In this document: positions 10,391-21,323 of the stretch, piece by piece
How positions within the stretch are numbered: the stretch's first letter is position 1
How the letters are laid out: each line of letters opens with the position of its first letter
Assembly: GCA_002943765.1 (NCBI GenBank)
Contig: PQWQ01000008.1
Location: 248,001 to 312,000, forward strand
Source of the DNA: Psoroptes ovis
Lineage: Eukaryota; Arthropoda; Arachnida; Sarcoptiformes; Psoroptidae
Length of the DNA stretch: 64,000 bases
Direction: 5' to 3'
Notes under the pieces: generated by a model
What the model saw: the letters and a program-made list of their open reading frames with translations, nothing else
Database searches by the model: none
Told to the model about the DNA's origin: nothing
Program-made: the position numbers and the translations under genes

Positions 10391-10466
10391 TTAGGTTGTC
10401 CGATAAGTTCTTGCGGTTTTTTGAATTTTTTTTTCATTTGAAAAACGGCAAGAACTTATGGGACAA
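10391..10466 (-). mobile_element. Hairpin MITE, type A, right end lost
   Basis: The left arm is CCGATAAGTTCTTGCGG but the right arm is CTTATGGGACAA, after which the similarity stops. Confidence 0.85.
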
Positions 10467-10599
10467 TTTCCAATAAACAAACAGATAAAATAAGAATAAA
10501 TCAAATCCGAGGGACCCAGAGAGAGAGCCTAGGCCTGGGACCCGAATCCAAAATTCCGAATTCGAAATTCCATTCGATATTTTACCAATTGATAATCTA

Positions 10600-10679
10600 T
10601 TAGGTTGTCCGAAAAGTTTTTGCCGATTTTATCGTAGAAAATCATTGAAAAATTGGCAAAAACTTATCGGACACCCTGA
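10600..10679 (+). mobile_element. Hairpin mariner-type MITE, type B
   Basis: TA flanks. The core is TTTATCGTAGAAAATCATTG and the end has changed to ACACCCTGA. Confidence 0.88.
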
Positions 10680-10835
10680 TAATATTTTTTCTCTCTCACT
10701 TTTCTCATTTTTCTTCCTTCTCCTCCTTCTCCTCCTCCTCCTACGTCTATTTCAGACACTCCATAATCGAATTCGAATTCAATAATAATTCGAAATTCGA
10801 ATTCGAATGTGATTGAATAATGTGTGATACAGGAT

Positions 10836-10950
10836 TTCAAGTTTTAATTCGTAGTTTTAAACTTTAATTTCGTAATTTTACCTTTGGAATTTCATTTAAA
10901 AACTACGAAATTGAATTTTAAAACTACGAATTAAAACTTTAAAACTTGTA
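10836..10950. mobile_element. Palindromic MITE, TTTTAATTCGTAG family
   Basis: The left half reads CAAGTTTTAATTCGTAGTTT and the right half is its near-exact reverse complement. The loop lies around TACCTTTGGAATTTCATT. Relatives occur at 19628 and 62116. Confidence 0.75.
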
Positions 10951-11144
10951 ATAAAAAAATTTTTCAGCCGAAAGTGAAGAAATTGAAAAATAAGACGAAA
11001 TTCTTTTCAAATCTAAGACGAAGATAAAGAGAAATTCAAAGGAAAAAATACAGACCTAAAAATAAGACTGAAACAAATAAACCTACACAGACACGAACAC
11101 ACAATAATACACCGGAATCGACACGAAAATTCGATTTGAAAATA

Positions 11145-11225
11145 TTAGGTTGTCCGAAAAGTATTGGCCGATTATATCGTATGGGTATAATGAGAAAAAC
11201 GGCCAAAACTTTTCGGACAACCTAA
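11145..11225 (+). mobile_element. Hairpin mariner-type MITE, type B
   Basis: TA on the left and on the right. The core is ATTATATCGTATGGGTATAA. Confidence 0.9.
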
Positions 11226-11445
11226 TAAATTTTTTTCACATTTCAAAATGTCGAAATTTGATATTTTCAGGGAGTGAAAAATTTTTAAGAAAATTGAAAA
11301 ATTCTGAAGAAATTTTAAGGAATTTTTAAGAAATTCAAGATTTTTTTGGTGGAATTAGGGAGAATCTTAAGAAATTCGAAGAAAATCCTTCTAAGAATTT
11401 TCCGGAGAATCAATTTTCGGCCGTCTCTCAAATTCCCCGGGTCGA

Positions 11446-11475
11446 AAAACGGCAAAAACTTATGGGACAACCTAA
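11446..11475. mobile_element. Solo arm of a type A mariner-type MITE
   Basis: Only AAAACGGCAAAAACTTATGG then GACAACCTAA is present. The left side is GGAAATTT-type sequence. Confidence 0.75.
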
Positions 11476-11615
11476 TAAAATGATTTTCTTTGACTTTGAA
11501 GAATTGAGGCCCACTCGAAAGGTTATAACTGTTTGAGTACATATTTATTTTTTTTCAAAGCAGAAAAATAATTAATTAAAAATTAATTAATTCAAACAAT
11601 TAATTGCTAAAAAAA

Positions 11616-11695
11616 TTAGGTTGTCCCATAAGTTCTTGTCGTTTTTTAATTTTTTTTTTATTCGAAAAACGGCAAGAACTTTTCGGACAACCTAA
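11616..11695 (-). mobile_element. Hairpin MITE, type A core with unlike arms
   Basis: The left arm is CCCATAAGTTCTTGTCG; the right arm ends CTTTTCGGACAACC, as in types B and C. Confidence 0.87.
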
Positions 11696-11889
11696 TAGCA
11701 AAAATAATTAAAAATCATTCAGGAAAATTTCCCGAAATATTTTTTTAGTACATTTTCCAGGAAATTTCCGAAAAAATTTTTAGTAAATTTTCTCTAAAAA
11801 TGTACAAGATTATAGATTTGAAAAAATCTGTTTGACGCAGATACATTTTTTTCGAGGGTAATTTTTCGGGGAATTTTCTCGGGTACATA

Positions 11890-11969
11890 CAAGGTTGTCC
11901 CATAAGTTTTGGCCATTTTTTCGAATGAAAAAAATTTAAAAAACGGCAAAAACTTATGGGACAACCTAA
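11890..11969 (+). mobile_element. Hairpin mariner-type MITE, type A
   Basis: The arms are CCCATAAGTTTTGGCC and CAAAAACTTATGGGACAACC. The left terminus is eroded to AAGG. Confidence 0.87.
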
Positions 11970-13373
11970 GTGAATTCATAACCGATCATGATAACGATAA
12001 ATGGCGATGATGCTAGTACCCTCTAAACAGTTTCATAAATGGTATCAATGAAACGACGATGCTTTTAAACGATTGAGTTGAATCATGACTGGAATTCATG
12101 GGTAAACAAAAGAATTTTTTTTCCGAAAAAAATTTTTCGGGAATTTTGTTTACGGAAAAATTTCCGGATTCCCGAAAATTGTTTTTTTCATTTTGTTTTG
12201 TTACATTATTTATGGACATTGGCCAAACAATGGACCGAGGGCCGGGACCCGGCCCAGGGTGGGCCAGTGGACCTGAAATGGTGGACCTTACCGAGTGATG
12301 ACGGCCAAGAATTTTTCCGGCAAAGTTCATTTATTCATGGACATTACTTAGGGTATTGTTTCTCGGGAAATTTCCCAGTAATTTCCGAAGTGAAAAAATT
12401 GGAAATTTTTCGGGAAATTTCCAGCATTTTTCTACGCTCCGGTTCGGTTGAAAATTATCTTAAGAAAATTGAACGAATGAATTAAGAAGAAGAAAGAATC
12501 GAACGAAAATGGCGAAAATTGCCTCCGGGGCTATTTTCCGAAGGAATATTAAGAAAAAAATAATGAAAAATTCAAGTGCCGAAAGATGAAAAATGAATGA
12601 ATGAATGATGGCAACATTAAATATGAGCTGAGTATGAGCTAAGGTGAAGACGTTATTTCTTCGTTCTTAGGGATCTTTAAGAAATTTCATCAAATTCTTC
12701 ACCGAAAAAAAAGTGAAAAAATAACGATTCCATAAATCATTCATATATTCCGTTACACTTATTCGCTTTTAAACGGAATCTTTGATTTATAAAAAAAATA
12801 AAACCTTAAATATGACCAACGACCCTACGGAATCCTTTTCTGGTCAAATTTTTGATCAAACTTTGACCTTGTGGAGGTTGTCCGATTATGACCAATGTCC
12901 AAATCGGACAAAGGTCACAAGATACGAAGGAAAAACAAGGGTCAAACATTGGACAAGGGTCAAACATCGGACAAAGGAGATTACACCTTGGTAATGGTCA
13001 CCGGAATTCACCGAAAATTTTCAAAATCAAAGAATTTCTATGAGGTTAAAGGCCTGTCTAGGACCCTTCTCTCTGCATGTGTGTATCTATGAACAATTCT
13101 TGGTTTTAGTTTTATTTTTTTGGTTGATTCGAAAATTCTATAGCCCTTAAAGATAAACCGAATTCATAATAACCTTAGATAAACCATAGGATTACGAATG
13201 GAAATTGAATTTTTTCGGAAAAATTTCCGCATTTTTACGGAAATTTTCTCGGAAAAATTCTTGGAAAATTCTCAGAAAAAAAAATTCAAATATGACAGTA
13301 CATGCATTTGTATTCATTATTATTCAGCGCTAAAGCAGCAGCAGCAGAAGCCAGTCCAAAATTAAAATTCCTA
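11970..13373. other. Gene-free stretch
   Basis: It holds GGGAAATTTCCC-like clusters (12115-12180 and 12350-12425), a GC-rich patch at 12235-12290 with GGGCCGGGACCCGGCCC, and two near copies of GACAAGGGTCAAACAT at 12952-12977. No gene is recognised; open frames on both strands here overlap the repeats. Confidence 0.55.
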
Positions 13374-13453
13374 TTAGGTTGTCCCATAAGTTCTCGCCGG
13401 TTATATCGTAGAAAATTATTGAAAAATCGGCAAGAACTTATGGGACAGCCCAA
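13374..13453 (+). mobile_element. Hairpin MITE, type B core with type A arms
   Basis: The CCCATAAGTTCTCG and GAACTTATGGGACAGCC arms enclose TTATATCGTAGAAAATTATT. Confidence 0.9.
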
Positions 13454-13629
13454 ATAGTTCAGAATTATTCAACCAAATCCTTTGTGAAAAGGGGACATTT
13501 TCCAAGGGCCTTTCGATATGGAAAATACTCGACAGAGACCTGGAATATGTATGCAATATGGAACCTGGAGAGAAGATGTTTCCAATTGAAATTCAATGAG
13601 AATTTCAAAATTTTCAAAAATTGAATTTA

Positions 13630-13710
13630 TTAGGTTGTCCGAAAAGTTTTGGCCGTTTTTTAAATATTTTTTCATTTGAAAAAACGCCAAGAACTTAACG
13701 GACAACCTAA
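13630..13710 (-). mobile_element. Hairpin MITE, type A core
   Basis: TA flanks. The left arm CCGAAAAGTTTTGGCCG faces a right arm CTTAACGGACAACC. Confidence 0.88.
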
Positions 13711-13844
13711 TATTTATGGAATTTGAAAATGAAAGAATATCATTTTCAATTCTTTCTCGTACGGGGCCTAGTTTCAAATGCAAAGCAGGAGATCAGCTGT
13801 GAATTTGAATTGAACATAAATTGAATTATGAATGGACTTATATA

Positions 13845-13924
13845 TTAGGTTGTCCCATAAATTCTTGCCGGTTATATCGTAGAAAATCATTGGAAAATCG
13901 GCAAGAACTTTTCGGACAACCTAA
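13845..13924 (+). mobile_element. Hairpin MITE, type B core with unlike arms
   Basis: TA flanks. The left arm is CCCATAAATTCTTG and the right arm CTTTTCGGACAACC. Confidence 0.9.
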
Positions 13925-14352
13925 TATATTGATAATAATAATAATAATCGAACGTAAAAATGAGGTAACGTAATTTATGGATTTTTTTTTTTGATCAATT
14001 TTGGAGGCCGAAAAATTCTTATCGGTCAAAAAATGTGGGCGTCAGAATGCGTCGAATACCTCAATGACATCAACGGGGCCCAGTGAAATTGGCTAAGCCA
14101 TCTACCCGTAAGAAGAAGGAGAAGTGGGAGAATCTCTAAGGAGAGACAGAGGCAGTCAAAGGGCGATTCGTGGGAGAGGTAATGACCCAAGAAGGACCCT
14201 GGTAAGAACCCTAGAGAGAACCCTGAGAGAGCCTTGAGATAATCCTGAGGGAACCCAGCGAGAATCGCTCTTAGATTCGACGATTCTTGGGCCCTAAGGC
14301 CTCCAGGAATTCAGGGGTGAAGAATTTTCAAGGGTTTGACCCTTATCAATTT

Positions 14353-14420
14353 AAAAAAAAAAAAAAAAAAAAACGATGGATACGAACCTTTGGTGATTAA
14401 TTTTTTTTTTTTTTTTTTTT
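14353..14420. repeat. Facing poly-A and poly-T tracts
   Basis: About 21 A (14353-14373) and 20 T (14401-14420), separated by 27 bp. They can fold into an A-T stem. Confidence 0.85.
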
Positions 14421-15127
14421 GATCTTGAAGGTATTAATTTGGTGATCAAAGAGTTGAATACGGTTGAAGAAGAGGATTTCGAATGATTTGAGCAATATTT
14501 ACGGAAAGAAAATTTACGGAAACTTTCTTTTTTCTGAAGAAAATTTACAACCGGGATACACCCACACAAGGAATATCATTGAATGAATGAATGAATGATG
14601 ATGAGTAGAATAAGGAGTAAATCACAGAATTTTCTTATTTCGATTGATGATAATTTAAATTGTTGCCGATGGTGGCGTCGTTGTCGGTGTCGATAGTGAT
14701 GGTGATTTGATGGTGGTCATATGATGATCGATGTTATGGACATTTTCCGGAAAATTTCTCTCGTGGGAAATTTTCCCGGAATTTTTTTTTGACGTAGGAA
14801 TTTTATTTTTTCAAAATGGACAGATTAATTAACTGATGATAATCGAGTATTAACCCTTTCAACTGACCCTTTCAATTCACCACACACACACAATTGATTT
14901 CAATCATTTCAGAGAGGTTTAAGAGGTCCACACCCTACAAAATTCGATGAATTTCGAGAAGAGAAAGTTTACGGAAATCATTCCGAACCTTCGGTTCTTC
15001 TAGGTCTGATTGATCGTGTTTGATTGATTCGATGACCACACACTGATGACACTGAAAGTTCACAGATTTTTTTTTTTTTTCACTGAAAATATTTTAAAAT
15101 GTTTTTGTGGAAAAAATCAGCTCAAAT

Positions 15128-15372
15128 TAGCAGAGAAACTTTCGGGAAATCTCTGAGAAAACTTGCTGGAAAATTTACGGGAAAATTTCAGAGAAATTTG
15201 CTGAAAATCTCGCAGAGAAACTTTCTGAAAATCTCACGAGAAATTTGCTGAAAATCTCAGAGAAAACTTACTGGAAACTTCAGAGAAAACTTGCTGGAAA
15301 TTAGCAGAGAAAATTGCGGGAAATCTCGAGGAAAAAATTCACCAAAAAATTTACCGGAAAATTTCCCTCGAA
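15128..15372 (+). repeat. Degenerate minisatellite, 22-24 bp unit
   Basis: About eight units of the form CAGAGAAAACTTGCTGGAAA plus a short joiner. Units vary between GAAAATCTC and GGAAATTTCC-like endings. Confidence 0.75.
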
Positions 15373-15783
15373 AACCTTTTAGGTTTAATTTTTTTTTGAC
15401 TAAGAAAAAATCGAAAATTTTCACCATTAATCAAAACATGTACCAGATTTACAGATTCACTTCGAAAATACACATAGACACATTGTGGAATATGACGTTG
15501 GCAGCTTCACCAAAACATCAAAAATAACAGAAACTCAAAAAACCAAAACAACAAAATTCTGGTAGATTTTCTCCAAAAGATTCTATGGTCCAAAATTCTG
15601 TTCACACACTCAAAAGGGTAGTGGGTATGACGAGCAGTAGTGGTATTTGATTCTGGCTCTTAGATCAAAGAATTGCCGGAATTTTTTTTTCTGGAAAAAT
15701 TTCTCGGGAAATTTCCCGAGAAAATTTCTCTTAGCATCTTTTGATTTTGAACGTATGAGTGTGTTTGTACACTTACTCATATA

Positions 15784-15863
15784 TTAGGTTGTCCCATAAG
15801 TTCTTGCTGTTTTTCGAATGAAAAAATATTTAAAAAACGGCAAGAACTTATGGGACAACCCAA
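15784..15863 (+). mobile_element. Hairpin mariner-type MITE, type A
   Basis: TA flanks. The right arm is CTTATGGGACAACCCAA. Confidence 0.92.
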
Positions 15864-16230
15864 TATAAATATTTCGAGGAAATTTTTATCGTAAAAGCTA
15901 CTTGAAACGCTACTGATTCTAGTGCCGCTACCCATGTATCTATAAGGCACTGGTCCTTAGGGGTCCTAGGCAAAGCAATTCTGGAAGCTACTTTCAGAAG
16001 TGATTCGCAAATATCATACAATTCTATATATGAATCTTCATATCTGCTGTACACAGGCAAAATTCTTTATGATTATTCGTCTTGAACAGAATCAGAGTCA
16101 GAAGGATTCTGGAAGAATTTATGCTATCGATTCTATATAGACTTCTGGCGGGCGCCAAGGGACCAAAGAAAGTTTTGAAGAAACCATTAAATTACGACTA
16201 CTATGCTACTAACATACATACGAGATTCTA

Positions 16231-16312
16231 TTAGGTTGTCCGATAAGTTTTGGCCGATTTTCCACAATTATTTTCTACGATACAATCAGCAACGACTTTC
16301 CGGACAACCTAA
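16231..16312 (-). mobile_element. Hairpin mariner-type MITE, type B
   Basis: TA flanks. The core is in reverse orientation (ATTTTCTACGATACAATC). Confidence 0.9.
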
Positions 16313-16904
16313 TATATATACTCGAATATTCTGTGCAATATTCCTTGGAAAGAATCGAAAGCACAGAAGAATATGTCGAAGAATGTTTTCCGAGGAAAGT
16401 TTCCCGAAATTCTGATTAATCGTCATTTATTAATGAACCGAATCAATGATAGTAATAACAGCCAGAGAAATAGAAAAAGGAGAGAGAGGGTAACGAGGGG
16501 TAAATGTCAAATTCTGTCAAAATAGCCCGACAACAAGAAATAAAGGCCCAGAGAAAAAGTCAGTGAATCAACGAACATTTCTGGGAAAATTTCTCTCATC
16601 TGAAAATTTCTCGGGAAATTTCCCCCCAAATAGCCCTTTGATATTGCTAATAACAAAAGGGTAGTAGTTTAACCAATGAATGAATTGATGTAATCATCAT
16701 GTAGCCATCATTCATTTTGTTTGAGGCAAACCATAATTGAAACTATATTTAAACCATTTTGGGAAGAATTTTTTCGGGAAATTTTTCGGGGAATTTGGGA
16801 AATTTCCCCGAAAAATAGAAATCATTGATAAGTAATTCGACAATGAGAATGCGTTATTTAAAGACATACATGGGCTATATGTAGTCCGTATGAACCCTTT
16901 TTGC

Positions 16905-17055
16905 ACTCTTTGCACTCGACGCTTTTGCTGTTGAAATAGTCGTCTACCACTCGAGCTCACTTCTAAACACTGCGAGCTTTGGTGCCTGGAAGGCGCCTTG
17001 TAGAGCTGTAGAGCCGAATTACTACGGTGCCCGATAGGCGCCTGTCGAGTCGTAC
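16905..17055. repeat. Relative of the piggyBac-type MITE, ends unclear
   Basis: It holds TTTGCACTCGACG and TACGGTGCCCGATAGGCGCC then TGTCGAG. The same pair of motifs is found in inverse order at 54599-54682, and GATAGGCGCC is also in the 155-bp family. I saw no clean TTAA ends. Confidence 0.45.
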
Positions 17056-17252
17056 AATACACGATTTCATTATTAAATATCATTGACTTTTATTGAATTT
17101 GTTTCGAGTTTTTCAAGCATTTTTTAAGCATCCAATCGGAGAGAAAGGGCCCAATGGAGCTCTGAGAAGAGGAGCCCAAATAGATGTGATATATGGGCAT
17201 ATATGTACGCATATATATGATATGTTCGTATATATTCATGTATTGACAAGTA

Positions 17253-17332
17253 TTAGGCTGTCCGAAAAGTTTATTCCGCTTAATCGATAGAGTTGGTAAT
17301 GAAAATCGGCCAAAACTTTCCGGACAACCTAA
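17253..17332 (+). mobile_element. Hairpin mariner-type MITE, type C
   Basis: TA flanks. The core is CCGCTTAATCGATAGAGTTG, the reference form of this type. Confidence 0.92.
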
Positions 17333-17375
17333 TATATTTATCTTATTTGAATGTTCTTGTTGATGTGAATATATA

Positions 17376-17456
17376 TTAGGTTGTCCCATAAGTTCTTGCC
17401 GTTTTTTGAATTTTTTTTTCATTCAAATGACGGCAAGAACTTATGGGACAACCTAA
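17376..17456 (-). mobile_element. Hairpin mariner-type MITE, type A
   Basis: TA flanks. Arms are nearly perfect, with one mismatch in the CCGTTTT/AATGACGG stem. Confidence 0.92.
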
Positions 17457-17715
17457 TATATTTGAAATCAAATTGATATATGATGATATGAAATTTCGAA
17501 TCATCACCATTTATGATGATATATTCCCAAGTAAAAAATGCCTGCAGGCACTTTTGACTTTAGAAATTAAATAAAGTGAATCAAAAAGTCGAAAATTTGG
17601 CACAAATTGACTTTGAAATTGTCTTCAGTCGTTTTTTTTTTGGCGAATGGACAACTTTGCTTACATCAATTTTAAATGTGAATATTTGGTATATAAATTT
17701 CAATATAAATATATA

Positions 17716-17798
17716 TTAGGTTGTCCGAAAAGTTTTGGCCGATTTTCAGCAGCAACTCTATCGGTGATTGAGCGGAATGAACTTTTCGGACAACCTAA
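17716..17798 (-). mobile_element. Hairpin mariner-type MITE, type C
   Basis: The core is in reverse orientation (CAACTCTATCGGTGATTGAG). The right TA flank has changed to AA. Confidence 0.9.
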
Positions 17799-17992
17799 AA
17801 TTCATAATAAACATAAATATATATATGTACGCATACCATTATTCTATGCATTTTATTCTGTAAATAAAAAACAAATAAACAAAGCCATAGCCCTAGAACC
17901 TTAATAATACATGAATTCTGTATGAATTACATCCATCATCATGTATTGATGCATATATGGATGCTATTCTGGCATTATGCATCTTGATTGTA

Positions 17993-18072
17993 TTGGGTTG
18001 TCCCTTAAGTTCTTGCCGGTTATATCGTGAAAAATAATTAGAAAATCGGCAAGAACTTTTCGGACAGCCTAA
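17993..18072 (+). mobile_element. Hairpin MITE, type B core with unlike arms
   Basis: The left arm is CCCTTAAGTTCTTG and the right arm CTTTTCGGACAGCC. TA flanks. Confidence 0.88.
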
Positions 18073-18343
18073 TATATGAGCTATATATAAATATATATAA
18101 ATATTAATAAGAGCTTATATATGAATCTATTTATTTTCGTTTAATTTCTAAAAATAAAATTTAAAGAATTTCATTTTTTTTCATTTTTTTCAAAAATAAA
18201 AAACCTTAACCTTTAAATACCAATTTAATTGAAAATAGATTTATAAATGAACAAATAATATATATTTCATATATAAGAATAGATAAATATATACAAATAT
18301 ATTATATAATCATATAAACATGCATATATAAAATGTATATATA

Positions 18344-18392
18344 TTGAGTTGTCCCATAAGTTCTTGCCGTTTTTTTTAATGAAAAAAAAAAT
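18344..18392. mobile_element. Left half of a type A mariner-type MITE
   Basis: TTGAGTTGTCCCATAAGTTC and CCGTTTTTTT are present. The right arm is missing. Confidence 0.8.
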
Positions 18393-18434
18393 TATATATT
18401 AAACCCATTATATTGAAATACAAATAATGATCTA

Positions 18435-18513
18435 TTAGATTGTCCGAAAAGTTTTGGCCGATTTTCATGAGCAACTATCGGATTAAGCAGTAGGAACTTT
18501 TCGGACAACCTAA
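18435..18513 (-). mobile_element. Hairpin mariner-type MITE, type C
   Basis: TA flanks. The core is in reverse orientation and shortened (CAACTATCGGATTAAGC). Confidence 0.9.
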
Positions 18514-18766
18514 TATATATTTGGCATTGGCAAATTGGAATTTGATAATTGTGAATGAAAGAATTTATTTTATTTTGATGCCCAAAAAATAAAACAATTA
18601 AATTCTTGAAGCAAACAATTGAATTCTTCCAACGAAGAATGAATGATCATTAGCAGAATAATTTCGAATAATGAATCAAAGAATTCGAATAATGTACACA
18701 TTCTATTCATTAATTTAAAAAAATTAATCGATTCAATCAATCGACACATGCATACATATACAAATA

Positions 18767-18848
18767 TTAGGTTGTCCCATAAGTTCTTACCGTTTTTTCA
18801 ATTTTTTTTTCACTCAAAAAAACGACAAGAACTTATGGGACAACCTAA
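18767..18848 (-). mobile_element. Hairpin mariner-type MITE, type A, first of three in a row
   Basis: TA flanks. CCCATAAGTTCTTACCG pairs with CGACAAGAACTTATGGG. Eight bp separate it from the next copy. Confidence 0.92.
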
Positions 18849-18856
18849 TATAAATA

Positions 18857-18937
18857 TCGCGATTGTCCAGAAAATTTTTACCAATTTACTAGCTGAAAAA
18901 CATTTGAAAAACGGCAAAAACTTATGGGACAAGCTAA
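18857..18937 (+). mobile_element. Hairpin MITE, type E, second of three in a row
   Basis: The core is TTTACTAGCTGAAAAACATT. The left end is CGCGATTGTCCAG and the right arm is type A-like (CTTATGGGACAAGC). Confidence 0.82.
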
Positions 18938-18945
18938 TACAAATA

Positions 18946-19023
18946 TTAGGTTGTCCGAAAAGTTTTTACCGATTTACCAGCTAAAAAACATTTGAAAATT
19001 GGTAAAAATTTTTAGGACAACCT
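18946..19023 (+). mobile_element. Hairpin MITE, type E, third of three in a row
   Basis: The core is TTTACCAGCTAAAAAACATT. The right end reads TTTTAGGACAACC and lacks TAA. Confidence 0.85.
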
Positions 19024-19451
19024 TTTCAAATATACATATGCGAATTGCATATATATTCGCATATATACAATTCAATTGGCAGAAAAAATCATTATTAATT
19101 AATTAATTAATTAACAATCATTATTGATTCATACAACAACAACAAAGAATTCATAAGGAATTTCTTGAATTAAGGAATTCTTCGAAATAAGGAATTCAAG
19201 AATCGGAATTCTGGAATTGGAATTCTTTAAGGAATTCAAGAATTTGGAAATTCCTCAGACATTTTTTTTGTTTTCATCAAGAATATTGTTCCTATCTCTC
19301 TCTTTGTTTCTATTTGGAATAATTAGTTCCATATAATTATGATTTTGGGTAAGATTTTGCTAAGATTCTGGTAACACACACACGATTCAAAAAATAAAAC
19401 AAAGAATGTAAGGCTATAGATCGTATTTAGTATCGTATCTCAACATATATA

Positions 19452-19534
19452 TTAGGTTGTCCCATAAGTTCTTGCCATTTTTCGAATGAAAAAAAAAAAT
19501 TTAAAAAACGGTAAGAACTTATGGGACAACCCAA
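19452..19534 (+). mobile_element. Hairpin mariner-type MITE, type A
   Basis: TA flanks. The right end is GGGACAACCCAA. Confidence 0.92.
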
Positions 19535-19627
19535 TATATGTGTGTATGAATCAATAACATATATATTGAATTCAGTATTTGTTGTGCATTTATATGATAT
19601 AAGTCTAATAATAATAATAATACATGG

Positions 19628-19806
19628 GTTTCAAGTTTTAATTGGGAATTTTAAAGTTTTAATTCGGGATTTTAAAATTCAATTTCGTAGTTTTCGAGTT
19701 GAATTTCGTAATTTTACTATGTGAAATTGCATTGCCAAACTATGAAAATCAATTTGAAAATTATGAAAATTAATTTCAAAATTTTGAATTAAAAGTGGAA
19801 ACTCTT
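19628..19806. mobile_element. Palindromic MITE, TTTTAATTCGTAG family, longer copy
   Basis: It starts GTTTCAAGTTTTAATT and ends AATTAAAAGTGGAAACTC. The centre has TTTACTATGTGAAATTGCA. It has about 60 bp more than the 10836 copy because the TTTTAAA unit is repeated. Confidence 0.6.
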
Positions 19807-19849
19807 TTTTTTAATAAGAATCATAATTCTTTTAGATAATTAATATATA

Positions 19850-19930
19850 TTAGGCTGTCCGAAAAGTTTTTGCCGATTATATCGTAGAAAATCATTAAAA
19901 AAATCGGCAAAAACTTTACGGACAACCTAA
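19850..19930 (+). mobile_element. Hairpin mariner-type MITE, type B
   Basis: TA flanks. The core is TATATCGTAGAAAATCATTA and the left end is TTAGGCTGTCC. Confidence 0.92.
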
Positions 19931-20103
19931 TATAACTAAAATTCTATATATGAAGGGGCTATACATTCAGAAAAATTTAGAAATCAAAAGAAAGAATTGT
20001 CGAAAGAATCTGAAACAATAAAGAAAGAAGAATAATTATGGAACATAAATCGCAGAATTCAGCAGAATCGTAGAATCACAGAATCAATAAGATTCCACAC
20101 ATA

Positions 20104-20184
20104 TTAGGTTGTCCGATAAATTCTTGCCGATTTTCTAATGCTTTTCTACAAAAATAATCGGCCAGAACTTTTCGGACAACCTAA
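20104..20184 (-). mobile_element. Hairpin MITE, type B-related
   Basis: TA flanks. CCGATAAATTCTTGCCGATT faces AATCGGCCAGAACTTTTCGG. The centre CTTTTCTACAAAAATAATC is a worn B core in reverse orientation. Confidence 0.88.
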
Positions 20185-20307
20185 TACATAGCATTCATCA
20201 TCATCATTATTATAACTAAATATTAATAATCAATAATCAATCAAACATATATGATTTGAAATTCAAAGTATCAAATCTTGATTGATTAATTTTTCGAATG
20301 TATTTTA

Positions 20308-20387
20308 TTAGGTTGTCCCATAAGTTCTTGCCGTTTTTTGAATTTGTTTTCACTCTAAAAACGGCAAGAACTTATGGGACAACCTAA
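20308..20387 (-). mobile_element. Hairpin mariner-type MITE, type A
   Basis: TA flanks and perfect arms. Confidence 0.93.
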
Positions 20388-21241
20388 TATCTGTTTATAA
20401 ATGAATATAACAGAAAATTATGTCACTAGATGGCGCCAAATGCTCGTGAAAAAATTATTTGTAGAAATATTTACCCCTCGAAAAAACGCCATCCAGAATC
20501 ATTCATCATTCAAAATTTGTGACTGAAAAAAAATTACACTTAAAAATCAATCAATCAATCAATCTATGAAATCAATCGATTATTGGATACAATAGGGGCC
20601 ATTGACACCCTTACCATAACCACCAAACACCATTACTACCAACACCTTTATCACCACAGAGAATGCATTACAGAAGACACATTTTCGGAGTGAACAAATG
20701 GTGTGAAAAACAATAAAGATCGATCGAAAATCAATTGAAAATTAATCGATTGATTGATTTTCAATTGATTTTTTATTTTCGATATAGAAATGATAATAAC
20801 AATAATTCAATGAATAACAACAACAAGAATTCAATTGATTCCCATTTCACTGGGAAGCCTCTTAAAGAACATGGAGATAACACTTGAGTACCGAAATGAA
20901 TTTTCAATGAGAGCGAGGGGGCGGGGGACATTAAGACTTGGACCACACACACACATGAGTACCAAAAGTGTTGGCTGGGCACCAATAGAATGGCATTGTT
21001 GGTGCTGTAACCAATGTAAACGTATGAATACCTTCAAGAATATTCGTTGATCAAATGATTAATAATCATTTCACCATGAATTTCAATCGATCATTGATCG
21101 AAATGATTAAATGAAAAATCGATGATTTGCGGTTTTTTCGTTTCATTCAATGTTAGTGTATTTTTAGTATTTTTACCTGGGCACAATCAATATAATATTC
21201 AATTTTGATTTTACAAGGTATTTTTTTTACGACAAGTAATT

Positions 21242-21323
21242 TTCAGGTTGTCCGCAAAGTTTTCCGCCGATTATATCGTAGAAAATCATTGGAAAATCGG
21301 CAAGAACTTTTTGGACAACTTAA
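21242..21323 (+). mobile_element. Hairpin MITE, type B, worn ends
   Basis: The core is TTATATCGTAGAAAATCATT. The left end is TTCAGGTTGTCCGC and the right end GGACAACTTAA. Confidence 0.87.

Larger units (their letters stand above)
13925..15783. other. Gene-free stretch
   Basis: A GA-rich piece at 14100-14260 has repeated AACCCTGAGAGA-like units. Also present are facing A and T tracts (14353-14420) and a degenerate minisatellite (15128-15372). No coding gene is recognised. Confidence 0.55.

Noticed and set aside
12013..12485. Overlapping frames of 105 and 135 codons on opposite strands
   Set aside because: They mirror each other across a GC-rich palindromic patch and GGAAATTT clusters; no domain in either.
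15848..16060. 70-codon minus-strand frame (segment LPRTPKDQCLIDTWVAALES)
   Set aside because: Composition is protein-like, but the frame overlaps a type A MITE at one end and has no splice signals or known domain.
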